Under the pieces are notes generated by a model. The model was not told the DNA's origin and did not search any database. It saw nothing but the letters and a program-made list of their open reading frames with translations. From Butyricicoccus pullicaecorum (GTDB lineage Bacteria; Bacillota; Clostridia; Oscillospirales; Butyricicoccaceae), in assembly GCA_021531865.1 (NCBI GenBank), contig JAFBIW010000013.1, forward strand, positions 1-64,000: 64,000 nucleotides of DNA. Reading direction: 5' to 3'. Each line of letters starts with the position of its first letter. The first letter of the stretch is position 1. Both the position numbers and the translations under genes were made by a program. Below are positions 25,382-34,808 of this stretch, one piece after another.

Positions 25382-26251
25382 TCAGACGGACAGCTTTTCG
25401 AGGGCGGCGCAGAGCCGTTCGAGGTCGTCCGGTCCGTAGTATTCGAGCGAGACCGCGCCCGCGTTTTTGCCCTGTTCGATGCGGACGCGGCGGCCGAGCG
25501 CGGCTTCGAGCTTTTTGGCCAGCTCGGCGCTGTAATCGACGGCGCAGGCTTCGGGCGCAGGTTCGGGCATTTCGGGCGCGGACAGGGTCTTTGCGAACTT
25601 TTCGGCCTGCCGCACGCTCATACCGGCCATCTTGTGCAGGTTTTCGTCGGTGCGCTTCGTCTCATCCTTGATGGCGAGGACGGCGCGGGCGTGCCCGGCC
25701 GAGAGTGTCCCGGCGGCGACCATCGCGCGGGCGTTGTCGGGCAGGGCGAGCAGGCGGAGGGCGTTTGCGACGGCCGGACGGGAGCGTCCGACGCGCTCGG
25801 CGACGGCCTCCTGGGTCAGCCCGTAGTCGCGGATCAGGCTGTCGAAGCCCTGTGCTTCTTCGATCGGGTTTAAGTCCTTCCGCTGAAGGTTTTCGATCAG
25901 CGCCAGCTCCATGACGGTCTTGTCGTCGGCCTCGATCACCATAGCGGGGATCTCGGTCAAGCCGGCCGACCGGGCGGCGCGCCAGCGGCGTTCACCGGCG
26001 ATGATCTGGTAGTAATCGCCCCTGGTTTTGCGCACGGTGATCGGGGTGATGACGCCGTGCAGTTCGATGGAACGGGTCAGCTCGCGCATGGCCTCGGGGT
26101 CGAAGTCCTTGCGGGGCTGATCCTGATTCGGCTCAATGAGGGTCATCGGCAGGGTGGAAATGCCGCCGGCGGTCTCCTCCTCGGCCAGAAGACTCTCGCC
26201 GAGCAGAGCGCCGAAGCCTCTTCCAAGCCCGCCTTTCGCGCTTTTGGACAT
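25382..26251 (-). CDS. parB: Chromosome-partitioning protein ParB (Spo0J)
   Basis: The 289-residue CTP-dependent DNA clamp binds parS and spreads to recruit condensin and ParA. The N terminus GGLGRGFGALLGE is the usual ParA-stimulating tag. The CTPase motifs follow: QPRKDF and GERRWRAARSAGL (about 45 and 80). The helix-turn-helix LTQEAVAERVGRSRPAVANALRLL (about 145-170) and a C-terminal dimer domain complete it. The ATG is preferred over an adjacent GTG because AAGGAGG is better placed. It lies 12 bases after parA. Four parS-like sites lie within the window. Confidence 0.96.
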   Translation of the reverse strand: MSKSAKGGLGRGFGALLGESLLAEEETAGGISTLPMTLIEPNQDQPRKDFDPEAMRELTRSIELHGVITPITVRKTRGDYYQIIAGERRWRAARSAGLTEIPAMVIEADDKTVMELALIENLQRKDLNPIEEAQGFDSLIRDYGLTQEAVAERVGRSRPAVANALRLLALPDNARAMVAAGTLSAGHARAVLAIKDETKRTDENLHKMAGMSVRQAEKFAKTLSAPEMPEPAPEACAVDYSAELAKKLEAALGRRVRIEQGKNAGAVSLEYYGPDDLERLCAALEKLSV

Positions 26252-26263
26252 CACGCGGCCTCC

Positions 26264-27025
26264 TTACGCATTTTTTTCAAGAAATTCGTCCGCAACGGCC
26301 AGATACGCGGCGGCGCCCCGGCAGGAGCGGTCATAGGCCATGATGGGCTTGCCGTGGCTGGGCGCCTCGGACAGACGGATGTTGCGGGGGACGACGGACG
26401 CGTAGACGCGGTCGCCGAAGTGTTTTTTGACCTCCTCGACCACCTGCACGGCCAGATTGGTGCGGCCGTCGTACATGGTCAGGAGGATGCCCTCGATGCG
26501 GATATGCCTGTTAAGCGAGCGCTGGACAGAGCGAACGGTCGCCATGAGCTGGGAGAGGCCCTCGAGGGCGTAATACTCGGTCTGGAGCGGAACGAGGAAG
26601 GAATCGGCGGCGCACAGACAGTCGAGGGTGAGGATGCCGAGGGAGGGCGGGCAGTCGATGATGATGTAGTCATAGTCTGTCCGGATCTTGTCGAGGACAT
26701 CCTTGAGCCGGTATTCGCGGCGGGGCAGGGAGATCAGATCGACCTCAGCGCCCGCGAGATCGACATTTGCGCCCAAAACATCCACCCATTCGGTATGGAT
26801 GACGGCGGCGCGGACGTCGGGGTCGTCGTCGATGATGAGTTCATAGATGGAAGGGTCGAGGGTGCGGGGGTCGATGCCGACGCCGGAGGTGGCGTTGCCC
26901 TGCGGGTCGAAGTCGCAGAGGAGCACCTTCTTGCCCTTTTCAGTGAGCGCGCAGGCCAGATTGACCGCGGTCGTAGTTTTCCCGACGCCGCCCTTCTGGT
27001 TAATAAGCGCGACAATTTTTGCCAT
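26264..27025 (-). CDS. parA: Chromosome-partitioning ATPase ParA (Soj)
   Basis: The 253-residue Walker-type ATPase moves ParB-bound origins and also regulates DnaA. The deviant Walker A is KGGVGKTTTAVNLA (about 10-23), with the signature Lys at KGG. Walker A' is CDFDPQGNATSG and Walker B is YIIIDCPPSLGILTL (about 115). It is the first gene of the parA-parB unit, preceded by GAAAGGAGA. An extended -10 promoter (TGGTATAAT) lies about 45 bases upstream. Confidence 0.96.
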   Translation of the reverse strand: MAKIVALINQKGGVGKTTTAVNLACALTEKGKKVLLCDFDPQGNATSGVGIDPRTLDPSIYELIIDDDPDVRAAVIHTEWVDVLGANVDLAGAEVDLISLPRREYRLKDVLDKIRTDYDYIIIDCPPSLGILTLDCLCAADSFLVPLQTEYYALEGLSQLMATVRSVQRSLNRHIRIEGILLTMYDGRTNLAVQVVEEVKKHFGDRVYASVVPRNIRLSEAPSHGKPIMAYDRSCRGAAAYLAVADEFLEKNA

Positions 27026-27068
27026 TGCGGTCTCCTTTCCGAGTGATTGCGCAGAATTTTACTTTACC

Positions 27069-27134
27069 ATTATACCACAGCGGCGGCAGAAATCCAGCCC
27101 TGATTTCGGTATTGCGCACCGCTGCTGGTATAAT
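27069..27134. promoter_or_regulatory. Facing extended -10 elements upstream of parA
   Basis: TGGTATAAT occurs on the minus strand at 27069-27077, where it serves parA, and again on the plus strand at 27126-27134. Matching flanks (CAGCGGCGG and CCGCTGCTG) make a 66-base inverted repeat. The plus copy would fire toward the 3' end of noc. The parA promoter is likely; the second is speculative. Confidence 0.45.
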
Positions 27135-27262
27135 TGTTAAAATACACGGAATTCAGGCCGCTCTCCACCGCAATTCGTGTCACCCTCCATGAAGACTCGC
27201 GCAAACGTTGCAAACCACCCTCCCCCGGGCACAAAAAATCCCCTGCTCCCGCAGAGGAAAAA

Positions 27263-27278
27263 TGTTTCATGTGAAACA
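27263..27278. promoter_or_regulatory. parS: parS-like site 3
   Basis: TGTTTCATGTGAAACA is a perfect palindrome except for its centre and matches the consensus at 15 of 16 positions. It lies between noc and parA. Confidence 0.85.
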
Positions 27279-27340
27279 ATCGTATCTGTCAAACAGGTCG
27301 GGCCGGAGATTGTAACCCATCTCAGACGGCCGGCCCTTCC

Positions 27341-28150
27341 CTATTTCCGCGCGTTCGGAATCAGAATCTTCACTAAAATCCCGTCCTCGCGCTCCTCTTT
27401 CTCGTAGCTCGTCTCCACGCCCGAATCCTTCATCATGCCGACGGCCTTGTCCACCGTGTTTAAAAACAGCCGCACGTCCTTGATGAGCCGGCGCACCGTC
27501 CCGGCCGGCTGATCGGGCGGCGCGTTGAGCAGGCGCTCGATGTACTGCTCGGTGCGGCTGACGTTGAGCTGATGCTCGATGATGTAGGCGGTCGCCCGCT
27601 TGCGGTCGTCCTCCTCGGGCAGACGCAGGATGGCGCGCGCGTGGCGCTCGGTCAGTCCGCCCTCCCGGATCATCTGCATGTTCTCGGGGGAAAGCCGCAG
27701 CAGGCGCAGCTTGTTGGCGACCGCGCTCTGGGTCTTGCCCACCTTGCGCGCGGCTTCCTCCTGTGTCAGCCCGTAGCGGTCGATGAGTTGACGGTATCCC
27801 GCGGCTTCCTCGAAGAAGTCCAGATCGCGCCGCTGCAGGTTTTCGACCAGCGCGATGGCCGAGGAATCCTCCTCTGTGGCCGAGATCACGATGCAGGGCA
27901 CCTCGCTCAGCCCGGCCGCGCGCGCGGCGCGCAGGCGGCGTTCGCCCGCGATCAGCTCGTAGCCCTCAGCCGTGCGCCGCACGGTCAGCGGGTTGAGCAC
28001 CCCGTACTGCCGAATGGACTCGGCGAGCTGGGTGATCGCCTCGGTTTCAAAGTGCTTGCGCGGCTGATAGGGGTTGCGGGAGATCTGGCTGGTCTTGATG
28101 CGCCGGAGCTGCCGCTCCGCCGTCCCCACCAGATTGAACATCGGAGTCAT
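27341..28150 (-). CDS. noc: Nucleoid occlusion protein Noc
   Basis: The 269-residue ParB paralogue blocks division over the chromosome. It has the ParB-like CTPase domain (NPYQPRKHFE, then GERRLRAARAAGL), NLQRRDLDFFEEA, and a helix-turn-helix LTQEEAARKVGKTQSAVANKLRLL (about 135-158). Position, between rsmG and parA, is the normal one for Noc in Firmicutes. The N terminus, MTPMFNLVGTAERQLRRI, is an amphipathic stretch suitable for membrane contact. GAAAGGAGGG precedes the ATG. The distinction from ParB rests on position and on the second ParB gene nearby. Confidence 0.9.
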   Translation of the reverse strand: MTPMFNLVGTAERQLRRIKTSQISRNPYQPRKHFETEAITQLAESIRQYGVLNPLTVRRTAEGYELIAGERRLRAARAAGLSEVPCIVISATEEDSSAIALVENLQRRDLDFFEEAAGYRQLIDRYGLTQEEAARKVGKTQSAVANKLRLLRLSPENMQMIREGGLTERHARAILRLPEEDDRKRATAYIIEHQLNVSRTEQYIERLLNAPPDQPAGTVRRLIKDVRLFLNTVDKAVGMMKDSGVETSYEKEEREDGILVKILIPNARK

Positions 28151-28305
28151 GAAACTTCCCTCCTTTCGGTTTTCCTGCTATTAAAAGATTACCAGAAAAT
28201 ACCATTTTGTAAAGGAATTTCGACCGCACATCCCGCATTTCCCGACCATTTTTCGACAGTTCACACCGCATTTGTCGTATTTCTCCGTATTTTCAGACAG
28301 AAAAT

Positions 28306-28334
28306 AACAGTCCGTATAAGCTATACGGACTGTT
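28306..28334 (-). terminator. Terminator of rsmG
   Basis: A perfect 13-base stem (AACAGTCCGTATA and its complement) with a 3-base loop is followed on the minus strand by TTATTTT. It separates rsmG from noc. Confidence 0.8.
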
Positions 28335-28350
28335 AATTATCACCCGAAAA

Positions 28351-29040
28351 TCAAAGGGGCTTGGCCGAGATCTGGCTGAAGCGGCGGGGATATTTGGACG
28401 GGCACGAGCGGATTTTTTTGATCCAGACCAGCCGCCCTTTCCGGTCGGAGCCGGGCACGTCGTAGTCCTGCACCCGCTCGAGCCGCCCGCCCAGCAGACG
28501 GATGGCGGGCTTCGCGGCCTCGATTTCCTCGTCCGAGCCGACCGCCTTCATCGCGATGAAGTAGCCGCCCACCTTGACCATGGGCAGGGACAGCTCGGCC
28601 AGCACATTCAGCCGTGCGACGGCGCGGGAGACCGCCAGATCGTAGCCCTCCCGGTGGCCGAATTCCTCGGCGCGGGCGTGGACGGCGCAGACGTTTTTCA
28701 GACCGAGTTCGTCGATGGCGCCCTGTAAAAACTTGATCCGTTTTCCCAGGGAATCGAGCAGGGTGACGCGCGCGTCGGACAGCAGGGCGATCGGCATACC
28801 CGGGAAGCCCGCGCCGCAGCCCACATCGACGACCGAGCGCCCGCGGGCGTAGGGCGCGAGCACGGCGCAGTCGAGGAAATGCCGGGTCACGACCTCGACC
28901 GGGTCGGTCACGGCGGTCAGATTCATGACCTTGTTGGTTTCAAGCAGCAGGTCGGAAAATCGCAAAAGCTGATCCACACCCTGTGGACAGTCGATGCCGT
29001 AGGCCGCAAGGCCGTTTACCAGCAGTTCGCGTTCGTTCAT
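28351..29040 (-). CDS. rsmG: 16S rRNA m7G527 methyltransferase
   Basis: The 229-residue SAM-dependent enzyme methylates G527 of 16S rRNA. The SAM motif is VVDVGCGAGFPGMPIALL (about 70-87), preceded by an N-terminal helical part (LLRFSDLLLETNKVMNLTAVTDP). The catalytic-side segment DLAVSRAVARLNVLAEL follows near 135. The ATG follows CCTGAGGAGGACGACC. An open frame continues far upstream but overlaps mnmG in another frame and is not coding there. The gap to mnmG is 11 bases, so they share a transcript. Confidence 0.95.
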   Translation of the reverse strand: MNERELLVNGLAAYGIDCPQGVDQLLRFSDLLLETNKVMNLTAVTDPVEVVTRHFLDCAVLAPYARGRSVVDVGCGAGFPGMPIALLSDARVTLLDSLGKRIKFLQGAIDELGLKNVCAVHARAEEFGHREGYDLAVSRAVARLNVLAELSLPMVKVGGYFIAMKAVGSDEEIEAAKPAIRLLGGRLERVQDYDVPGSDRKGRLVWIKKIRSCPSKYPRRFSQISAKPL

Positions 29041-29051
29041 GGTCGTCCTCC

Positions 29052-30923
29052 TCAGGCTTTTTCGAGATTGAGATAGATCATCAGCGCGGTCAGGTCGGCG
29101 GGCGATACGCCCGAGATCCGTCCGGCCTGTCCGAAGTTCAGCGGGCGGATATCCTTGAGCTTCTGCCGTGCCTCCAGACGGAGGGAGGGCACCGCGTCGT
29201 AGTCGAGGCCGGCGGGCAGGACGCGGGATTCCAGACGGCGGAACTGTTCGACGTCCTTCTCCTGCCGGGCGATGTAGCCCTCGTACTTGACCCGAATTTC
29301 GACCTGTTCGCGCACGGCGGCGGGCAGGTCGGGGCGGTCGGGATCGAAGGCCGCCAGCGCGGCGTAGCGCAGCTCGGGACGGCGGAGCAGGTCGATCAGA
29401 CGGCAGCCCGCCTTGAGGGGCGTCGAGTGCTGTTCGGCGAGAAAGGCCTGCATCCTCTCGTCCGGGGCGACGCTGACCGTGCCCAGCCGGGCGATTTCGG
29501 CCGCGACGGCTTCGTATTTTTTCCGCGTCCGTTCGAGCCGTTCGGGCGGGTTCAGGCCGACGCGCGCGCCGATCGGCATGAGCCGTTCGTCGGCGTTGTC
29601 CTGCCGCAGCAGCAGGCGGTATTCCGAGCGCGAGGTCATCATGCGGTAAGGCTCCCTGGTGCCCCGGGTCACCAGATCGTCGATCAGGGTGCCGATGTAG
29701 CCGTCGGCGCGGTCGAGGATCATGGGCGGCTCGCCCTTGCACTTGAGCGCCGCATTGATGCCCGCGACCAGGCCCTGCGCGGCGGCTTCCTCGTAGCCCG
29801 AGGAACCGTTGAACTGCCCCGCGCCGTACAGCCCCGGAATTTTCCGGCTTTCGAGGGTGGGGGTCAGCTCGGTCGGGTCGACACAGTCGTACTCGATGGC
29901 GTAGGCCGGGCGCATGACCTCGGCGTGCTCGAGTCCGCCGACCGTATGAATCATGGCGAGCTGGACGTCCTCAGGCATGGAGGACGAGAAGCCCTGCACG
30001 TAAATTTCCTCGGTGTCCAGACCCATCGGCTCGAGGAAGAGCTGGTGGCGGGGCTTGTCGGCGAAGCGCACGACCTTGTCCTCGATCGAGGGACAGTAGC
30101 GCGGGCCGACGCCCTCGATCGTGCCCGAATACAGGGGCGAGCGGCCGAGGTTCTCGCGGATGACCGCGTGGGTGCGGGCGGTGGTGTAGGTCAGGTGGCA
30201 GACGGCCTGATTGGGCGGCGGGCAGGCGGAATCAAACGAAAACGGAATGATTTCGTCCTCCCCCTCCTGCACCTCCAGCCCGGTGAAGTCGATCGAACGG
30301 CGGTTGACCCGGGGCGGCGTGCCGGTCTTGAACCGCTGCATCCGCAGGCCGAGCGCACGCAGGCAGTCGGTCAGCCGGGTGGCGGCGAACATACCGTCCG
30401 GCCCGCCCTCGCGGGTGTAGTCGCCGATGATGATGCGTCCGCCGAGGAAGGTGCCCGAGCAGACGATGGCCGCACGCACGGCGTACTGTGCGCCGGTGGC
30501 GACGGTCACGCCGCAGACCGCGCCGGCGTCGTCGGTTTCGATCGAAACGACCTCGCCCTGCTTCAAATACAGGTTGGGTGTGGTCTCGAGCTTGTGTTTC
30601 ATATAGACGCGGTAGCGGACGCGGTCGGCCTGCGCGCGCAGGGAGTGGACGGCCGGGCCCTTGCCGCGGTTGAGCATACGGTATTGGATGCAGGCCGCGT
30701 CGGCCGCGCGGCCCATCTCGCCGCCCAGCGCGTCGATCTCGCGCACCAGATGGCCCTTGGCCGTGCCGCCGATGGCCGGGTTGCAGGGCATGTTGCCGAC
30801 CGCGTCCAGATTAATCGTGAAGCAGAGCGTGCGCAGACCGAGCCGGGCGGCGGCCAGCGCAGCCTCGATGCCCGCGTGACCCGCGCCGATCACGGCGATG
30901 TCATATTCGCCAGCAAAAAACAT
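29052..30923 (-). CDS. mnmG: tRNA uridine 5-carboxymethylaminomethyl enzyme MnmG (GidA)
   Basis: This 623-residue FAD protein acts with MnmE to modify the wobble uridine of several tRNAs. The Rossmann start [17 protein letters not shown] lies at 7-23, followed by [22 protein letters not shown] (about 45-66) and [16 protein letters not shown] (about 205). The helical C-terminal MnmE-binding domain ends with the [14 protein letters not shown] motif. The ATG follows TTCGGAGGAAC; an extension of 14 codons upstream is ignored. Length is normal. Confidence 0.97.
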   Translation of the reverse strand: MFFAGEYDIAVIGAGHAGIEAALAAARLGLRTLCFTINLDAVGNMPCNPAIGGTAKGHLVREIDALGGEMGRAADAACIQYRMLNRGKGPAVHSLRAQADRVRYRVYMKHKLETTPNLYLKQGEVVSIETDDAGAVCGVTVATGAQYAVRAAIVCSGTFLGGRIIIGDYTREGGPDGMFAATRLTDCLRALGLRMQRFKTGTPPRVNRRSIDFTGLEVQEGEDEIIPFSFDSACPPPNQAVCHLTYTTARTHAVIRENLGRSPLYSGTIEGVGPRYCPSIEDKVVRFADKPRHQLFLEPMGLDTEEIYVQGFSSSMPEDVQLAMIHTVGGLEHAEVMRPAYAIEYDCVDPTELTPTLESRKIPGLYGAGQFNGSSGYEEAAAQGLVAGINAALKCKGEPPMILDRADGYIGTLIDDLVTRGTREPYRMMTSRSEYRLLLRQDNADERLMPIGARVGLNPPERLERTRKKYEAVAAEIARLGTVSVAPDERMQAFLAEQHSTPLKAGCRLIDLLRRPELRYAALAAFDPDRPDLPAAVREQVEIRVKYEGYIARQEKDVEQFRRLESRVLPAGLDYDAVPSLRLEARQKLKDIRPLNFGQAGRISGVSPADLTALMIYLNLEKA

Positions 30924-31287
30924 GGGGAGTTCCTCCGAAAAAACAGCGTGGAAAAATCGGGACAAACTGTCAAAATCAGACCGGTTTCGCGGGTGAATTT
31001 TGCCGTTTCGCCAAAACGATTTTGCTTGACAAGGGTGTGCACAGTTGTTGATAACTCTGTGTACACTGGGGATAACTGTGGAAAAATCGTGAAAAATCAG
31101 AATACGATTTGTAATATTTTAATTCAATTATTATAATTTGGAATCAAATCTTGCAGATATTGTGGGGGGTCTTCCCCAAAATCCACAAGAGGGCTGTGGA
31201 TAAGTGGGGATTGCAAAGCGTAATGAACGGCGTGCACAAAATTTGTTTCTGTAAACTGGGGGTTTTGGCACGACCGGGTGGGATCTT
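30924..31287. other. mnmG-mnmE intergenic region with DnaA-box-like sites
   Basis: The 364 bases contain no gene. They hold a perfect DnaA box in reverse (TGTGGATAA, 31195-31203), one-mismatch TGTGGAAAA (31077-31085), and GGGGATAAC and TTGATAAC relatives. A very AT-rich stretch (about 31104-31144) and AATCCACAA also occur. This is a second candidate DnaA-binding cluster, some 6.7 kb from the dnaA-dnaN site. In some bacteria the origin lies near gidA, so it could be an accessory origin or a DnaA titration site. Confidence 0.5.
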
Positions 31288-32652
31288 TTATTTCCCCACG
31301 CAGAAATTCGCGAAGATGTGATCGACGATATCCTCCCTGGCGGACGCGCCGGTCAGGCCGCCGAGGGCTTCAACCGCCTCCTCGATGTCGCTGACCACCG
31401 CATCGGGGGTCATGCCCGCCGCCAGCATATCGCGTGCGCGGGTCAGCGCCTGCGCGGTGCGGTACAGAATATCGGCCTGCCGCGCGTTCGTGATCAGCCC
31501 GCCGTCGGCGGGCAGGTCGGCCAGCCCGGTCATGGCGGTCAGCGCGTTCGTCAGGCTGTCGAGTCCAGTGCGCGCCTTAGCCGAGAGCGCAACGACCGCG
31601 CCGAAGTCCGGTTCAAGCGCCTCGGGCGCGAAGCCCGCGCCCAGATCGGCCTTATTGCGCACCGCGACCGACCGGCGCGCGCCGCGCGCCTGCTCAATGA
31701 CGAACCGATCCTCGTCGGTCAGGGGCTTTGCGCCGTCGAACACCGCGATGACCACGCCGTTTTCGCGCGCGTCGGCCACCGCCGCCATCGCCCGCTCGAC
31801 GCCGATGCGCTCGACCGGGTCGTCGGTCTGCCGCAGACCGGCGGTGTCCTGCAGGCGCAGGACGAGCGCGCCCAGCCGCATGGTTTCCTCGACCGTATCC
31901 CGGGTCGTGCCCGCGATATCGGTCACGATCGCGCGGTCATAGCCCAAAAGGGCGTTCAAAAGGGTCGATTTTCCGGCGTTTGGCCGCCCGATGATCGCGC
32001 AGGGCAAGCCTTCGCGCAAAGCGCGGCCGCGCTCGTAGCTCTCGCGCAGACCGTCCAGCCGCGCGGCGGCATCGGTCAGCGTCCGCGCGATTTCGTCCCG
32101 GGGCAGGTCGTCAATGTCCTCATCCGGGTAGTCGATGACGGCCAGAAACTGGGCGCACAGCCCGATCAGCCTCTGCCGCAGATCGGTAAATTCGTGCGAA
32201 ATGTGCCCGCCGAGCTGGGCGACCGCATTCGCGGCGGCCTGCGGCGAGCGCGCGCAGACGAGGTCGTTGACCGCCTCGGCGGCGAACAGGTCGAGCTTGC
32301 CGTTCAAGAACGCGCGGCGGGTGAACTCGCCCGGCCCGGCCTGCCGCGCACCCAGCGCGAACAGGGCGGTCAGGGTTTCGGTCAGAACGGCGGACGAACC
32401 GTGACAGTGGATTTCGGCCATCGGCTCGCCGGTGTAGGTCGCGGGCGCAGGGAACCAGACGGCCATCGGCCGGTCGATGACCCGCCCGCGCACGGTCAGC
32501 GTGCCGTAGGTCAGCATCCGGGGCACGAGGTCTCCCCCGCCCGCCGGTGTGAACACTGCGCGCAAAAGCGCGCCCGCGTCCGCGCCTGATAACCGGATGA
32601 TGCCGATCGCGCCGCCCGGCGCGGTCGAAAGCGCGGCAATGGTCTGTGACAT
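31288..32652 (-). CDS. mnmE: tRNA modification GTPase MnmE
   Basis: The 454-residue protein pairs with MnmG. The N-terminal folate-binding domain begins TIAALSTAPGGAIGIIRLSG. A helical middle domain is interrupted by the G domain, with GRPNAGKSTLLNALLG (about 225), DIAGTTRDTVEE and the G3 motif DTAGLR (about 270). The final residues CVGK correspond to the Cys-containing C(I/L/V)GK motif that carries the catalytic Cys. The ATG chosen has GGAGAGGAG upstream. Length is normal. Confidence 0.97.
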   Translation of the reverse strand: MSQTIAALSTAPGGAIGIIRLSGADAGALLRAVFTPAGGGDLVPRMLTYGTLTVRGRVIDRPMAVWFPAPATYTGEPMAEIHCHGSSAVLTETLTALFALGARQAGPGEFTRRAFLNGKLDLFAAEAVNDLVCARSPQAAANAVAQLGGHISHEFTDLRQRLIGLCAQFLAVIDYPDEDIDDLPRDEIARTLTDAAARLDGLRESYERGRALREGLPCAIIGRPNAGKSTLLNALLGYDRAIVTDIAGTTRDTVEETMRLGALVLRLQDTAGLRQTDDPVERIGVERAMAAVADARENGVVIAVFDGAKPLTDEDRFVIEQARGARRSVAVRNKADLGAGFAPEALEPDFGAVVALSAKARTGLDSLTNALTAMTGLADLPADGGLITNARQADILYRTAQALTRARDMLAAGMTPDAVVSDIEEAVEALGGLTGASAREDIVDHIFANFCVGK

Positions 32653-32672
32653 GGTCTGGCACTCCTCTCCAA

Positions 32673-32704
32673 CAAAAAGCCCCGCCGGGTCTCCGGCGGG
32701 GCAT
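32673..32704 (-). terminator. Terminator of jag
   Basis: A GCCCCGCCgg/ccGGCGGGGC stem is followed on the minus strand by TTTTTG, just before mnmE. Confidence 0.8.
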
Positions 32705-32730
32705 TCCTTCCCTCTCACGGGGTCAAAAAC

Positions 32731-33774
32731 TCACTCCCGCTCGGGCTTCTCTCTTCTGCCGCCACGGCCGGAAAAATATCTTCCGCCCTCGGGGGAGATG
32801 ACGACGCGGCGGTTCGGCTCGGTGCCGGTCGAATGGGTGGTGACGCCCCGGTAATCCTGCAGCGCCGAATGGATGATGCGCCGCTCGTAGGGGTTCATCG
32901 GCTCGAGGGTCATCGCCTTGTGGTAGCGGATGACCTTGCCGGCCATCTTGCGGGCCAGCCGCTCGAGCGACTCGGCGCGCTTGACGCGGTAGTTCTCGGT
33001 GTCGATGGTCAGGCGGACGTGCTCCTCGGTGGTCTTGTTGAGCACGAGCGAGGCGAGGTACTGGATGGCGTCCAGCGTGTCGCCGCGGCGGCCGATGACC
33101 GGGCCCATATCGGGGCCGACGATCTCGATGCGGATGTGATCGGCCTCGGTGGTGTCGACGACGACGGCCTTGCCCTCGACGCCCAGCTTGACGAGCAGAC
33201 CGTCAATGAAGGCGGCCGCCGCCTTGGCCTCGGCGCTCCACTGCTCCTCGGGCAGCGGATTGGCCTTGACGACCGGCTTTTCCTCGACCTCAGCGGGTTT
33301 TTCCACAGGCTGGGGACGGGCGGGACGCTCGGCGCGGGGCGGACGGGCGGGACGCTCCGGACGGGGCGCGTTCGGGTCGGCCGGCTTGACGAGACGGGGC
33401 TTGTCCGCCGGGTCGAGCTTCTCGGCGCGGCGGGGCGCGGGCGCGGCCTGCGCGGGCGCAGACGCGCTCTTGGGCGCGGACTTGACGAGACGGGGCGCCT
33501 CGTCACGCGGACGGGCGGGCTTTTCAGCCTTGTCCAGCTTTTCCGCGGCCGGACGGGACGCGGGCGCAGGCTTGGGCGCGGGCTTGGGCGCTTCGTCGGG
33601 AACCTCGTAGGTCACCTTGATCCTGGCGTCGGTCGCGCCGATGCCGAGGAAGCCCTTGCGGCCCATTTCAAGGACTTCGACCGAAACCGCGTCACGATCC
33701 ATGGCGAGCTGCGCGAGCGCCTTTTCGATCGCGCGGTCAACATTGGACGCGGAAACAATGATTTCCTTCTGCAT
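32731..33774 (-). CDS. jag: RNA-binding protein KhpB (Jag)
   Basis: The 347-residue protein has three parts. The Jag-N domain covers 1-55 (VSASNVDRAIEKALAQL, MGRKGFLGIG). A long Pro/Ala/Lys/Arg linker covers about 60-175 and has many APKPA and RPARP units. The C-terminal type-2 KH domain has GPVIGRRGDTLDAIQYL near 230, and an R3H domain has YERRIIHSALQDYRGVTTHS near 300. KhpB regulates envelope and division genes by RNA binding. The linker is longer and more basic than in Bacillus. It follows yidC with no gap, as is usual for spoIIIJ-jag. Confidence 0.95.
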   Translation of the reverse strand: MQKEIIVSASNVDRAIEKALAQLAMDRDAVSVEVLEMGRKGFLGIGATDARIKVTYEVPDEAPKPAPKPAPASRPAAEKLDKAEKPARPRDEAPRLVKSAPKSASAPAQAAPAPRRAEKLDPADKPRLVKPADPNAPRPERPARPPRAERPARPQPVEKPAEVEEKPVVKANPLPEEQWSAEAKAAAAFIDGLLVKLGVEGKAVVVDTTEADHIRIEIVGPDMGPVIGRRGDTLDAIQYLASLVLNKTTEEHVRLTIDTENYRVKRAESLERLARKMAGKVIRYHKAMTLEPMNPYERRIIHSALQDYRGVTTHSTGTEPNRRVVISPEGGRYFSGRGGRREKPERE

Positions 33775-34743
33775 TTAGCCTTCCTCCTGTTTGGGCTGCT
33801 TTTTCTTCTTTTTCTTCGGCTCTTCCTTGGGCAGCGGATGATATTTATCCATATACCAGGTCAGGAAGATCTCCTGCACCATCGTGAACAGGTTGTTCGC
33901 GATCCAGTAAACGCACAGGGCGGCGGGCAGGATGAAGCCGAGGTAGACCGACATGAGGGGCATGAGGTAGAGCATGGTCTTCATGGAGCCCTGCATCTGC
34001 GCGGCCGAGGGGTTGGACTTCGACTGCATCTTCTGCATGATGATGGAAGACAGCAGAGCGGTCACGCCGGAGAGGATGGGCAGCAGCCAGAGCAGGCCGA
34101 ACTCCTTGATGGAGGGCGTCTGCGCGAGGTTGAAGCCCAAAAAGTCGAAATTGAGGGGTACGAGGTGCTCCGCGATCTCGGTGGACAGGCTGGTGATGGC
34201 TTCGGGGAAGCGGCCCAGGGTGGAGTCGTAGAGCTTGCTGAGGGTTTCCATCAGCGGGATCTGGACATAGAAGTCGTTGTACTTGGACAGGTCGGCCAGA
34301 CCGGCGTTCTGGACGTAATCGACCAGAAGCTGGACGGAATCGGGGATGCCCTCGACAACGAAGTCCTTATCGGTAATGCCCATCATAAAGGTGACGGGCT
34401 TCTCGATCGCGTAGTACAGGCCCATGAGGATGAACATGGGCAGGAAGCTGGGCAGGCAGCCGGACATCGGGCTGACGCCCTCCTGATCGTAGAGCTTTTG
34501 CAGCTCCTCGTTGAGCTTGACGCGGTTGTTCGCGTACTTCTTCTGGAGCGCCATCTGCTTGCTCGACAGGGCGCTCATCTTGCGCATGCTCTTCTTGCTC
34601 TTGATCGACAGCGGCATCAGGATGAACTTGGACAGCAGGGCGAAGAGGATGATCGCCAGACCGTAGGAGCCAACCAGATTATAGATCGCCATCAGGATCA
34701 TGCCGAAGGGACGCACGATAAGCAAACCGAAGATTTTAGCCAA
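33775..34743 (-). CDS. yidC: Membrane protein insertase YidC (SpoIIIJ)
   Basis: The 322-residue integral membrane protein inserts other membrane proteins. The first part has ILMAIYNLVGSYGLAIILFALLSKFI near 20, the Lys-rich cytoplasmic loop has SIKSKKSMRKMSAL, and PMSGCLPSFLPMFILMGLYYAI (about 95) and a Lys-rich C terminus follow. About five spans are expected. A TTG start 9 bases after GGAGG is preferred; an upstream in-frame GTG would add 14 residues without a ribosome-binding site. Order yidC-jag is standard for the origin region. Confidence 0.93.
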   Translation of the reverse strand: MAKIFGLLIVRPFGMILMAIYNLVGSYGLAIILFALLSKFILMPLSIKSKKSMRKMSALSSKQMALQKKYANNRVKLNEELQKLYDQEGVSPMSGCLPSFLPMFILMGLYYAIEKPVTFMMGITDKDFVVEGIPDSVQLLVDYVQNAGLADLSKYNDFYVQIPLMETLSKLYDSTLGRFPEAITSLSTEIAEHLVPLNFDFLGFNLAQTPSIKEFGLLWLLPILSGVTALLSSIIMQKMQSKSNPSAAQMQGSMKTMLYLMPLMSVYLGFILPAALCVYWIANNLFTMVQEIFLTWYMDKYHPLPKEEPKKKKKKQPKQEEG

Positions 34744-34808
34744 GGTTTCGTTCCTCCATGGTGGATTTTGGGCAGATTTTTCCACAGGCTGTGGAGAAAT
34801 CTGCTGCC

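Noticed and set aside
28351-29742. A 463-codon gene covering rsmG and more
   Set aside because: The upper half is a shadow of mnmG in another frame; rsmG has its own ATG and ribosome-binding site at 29040.
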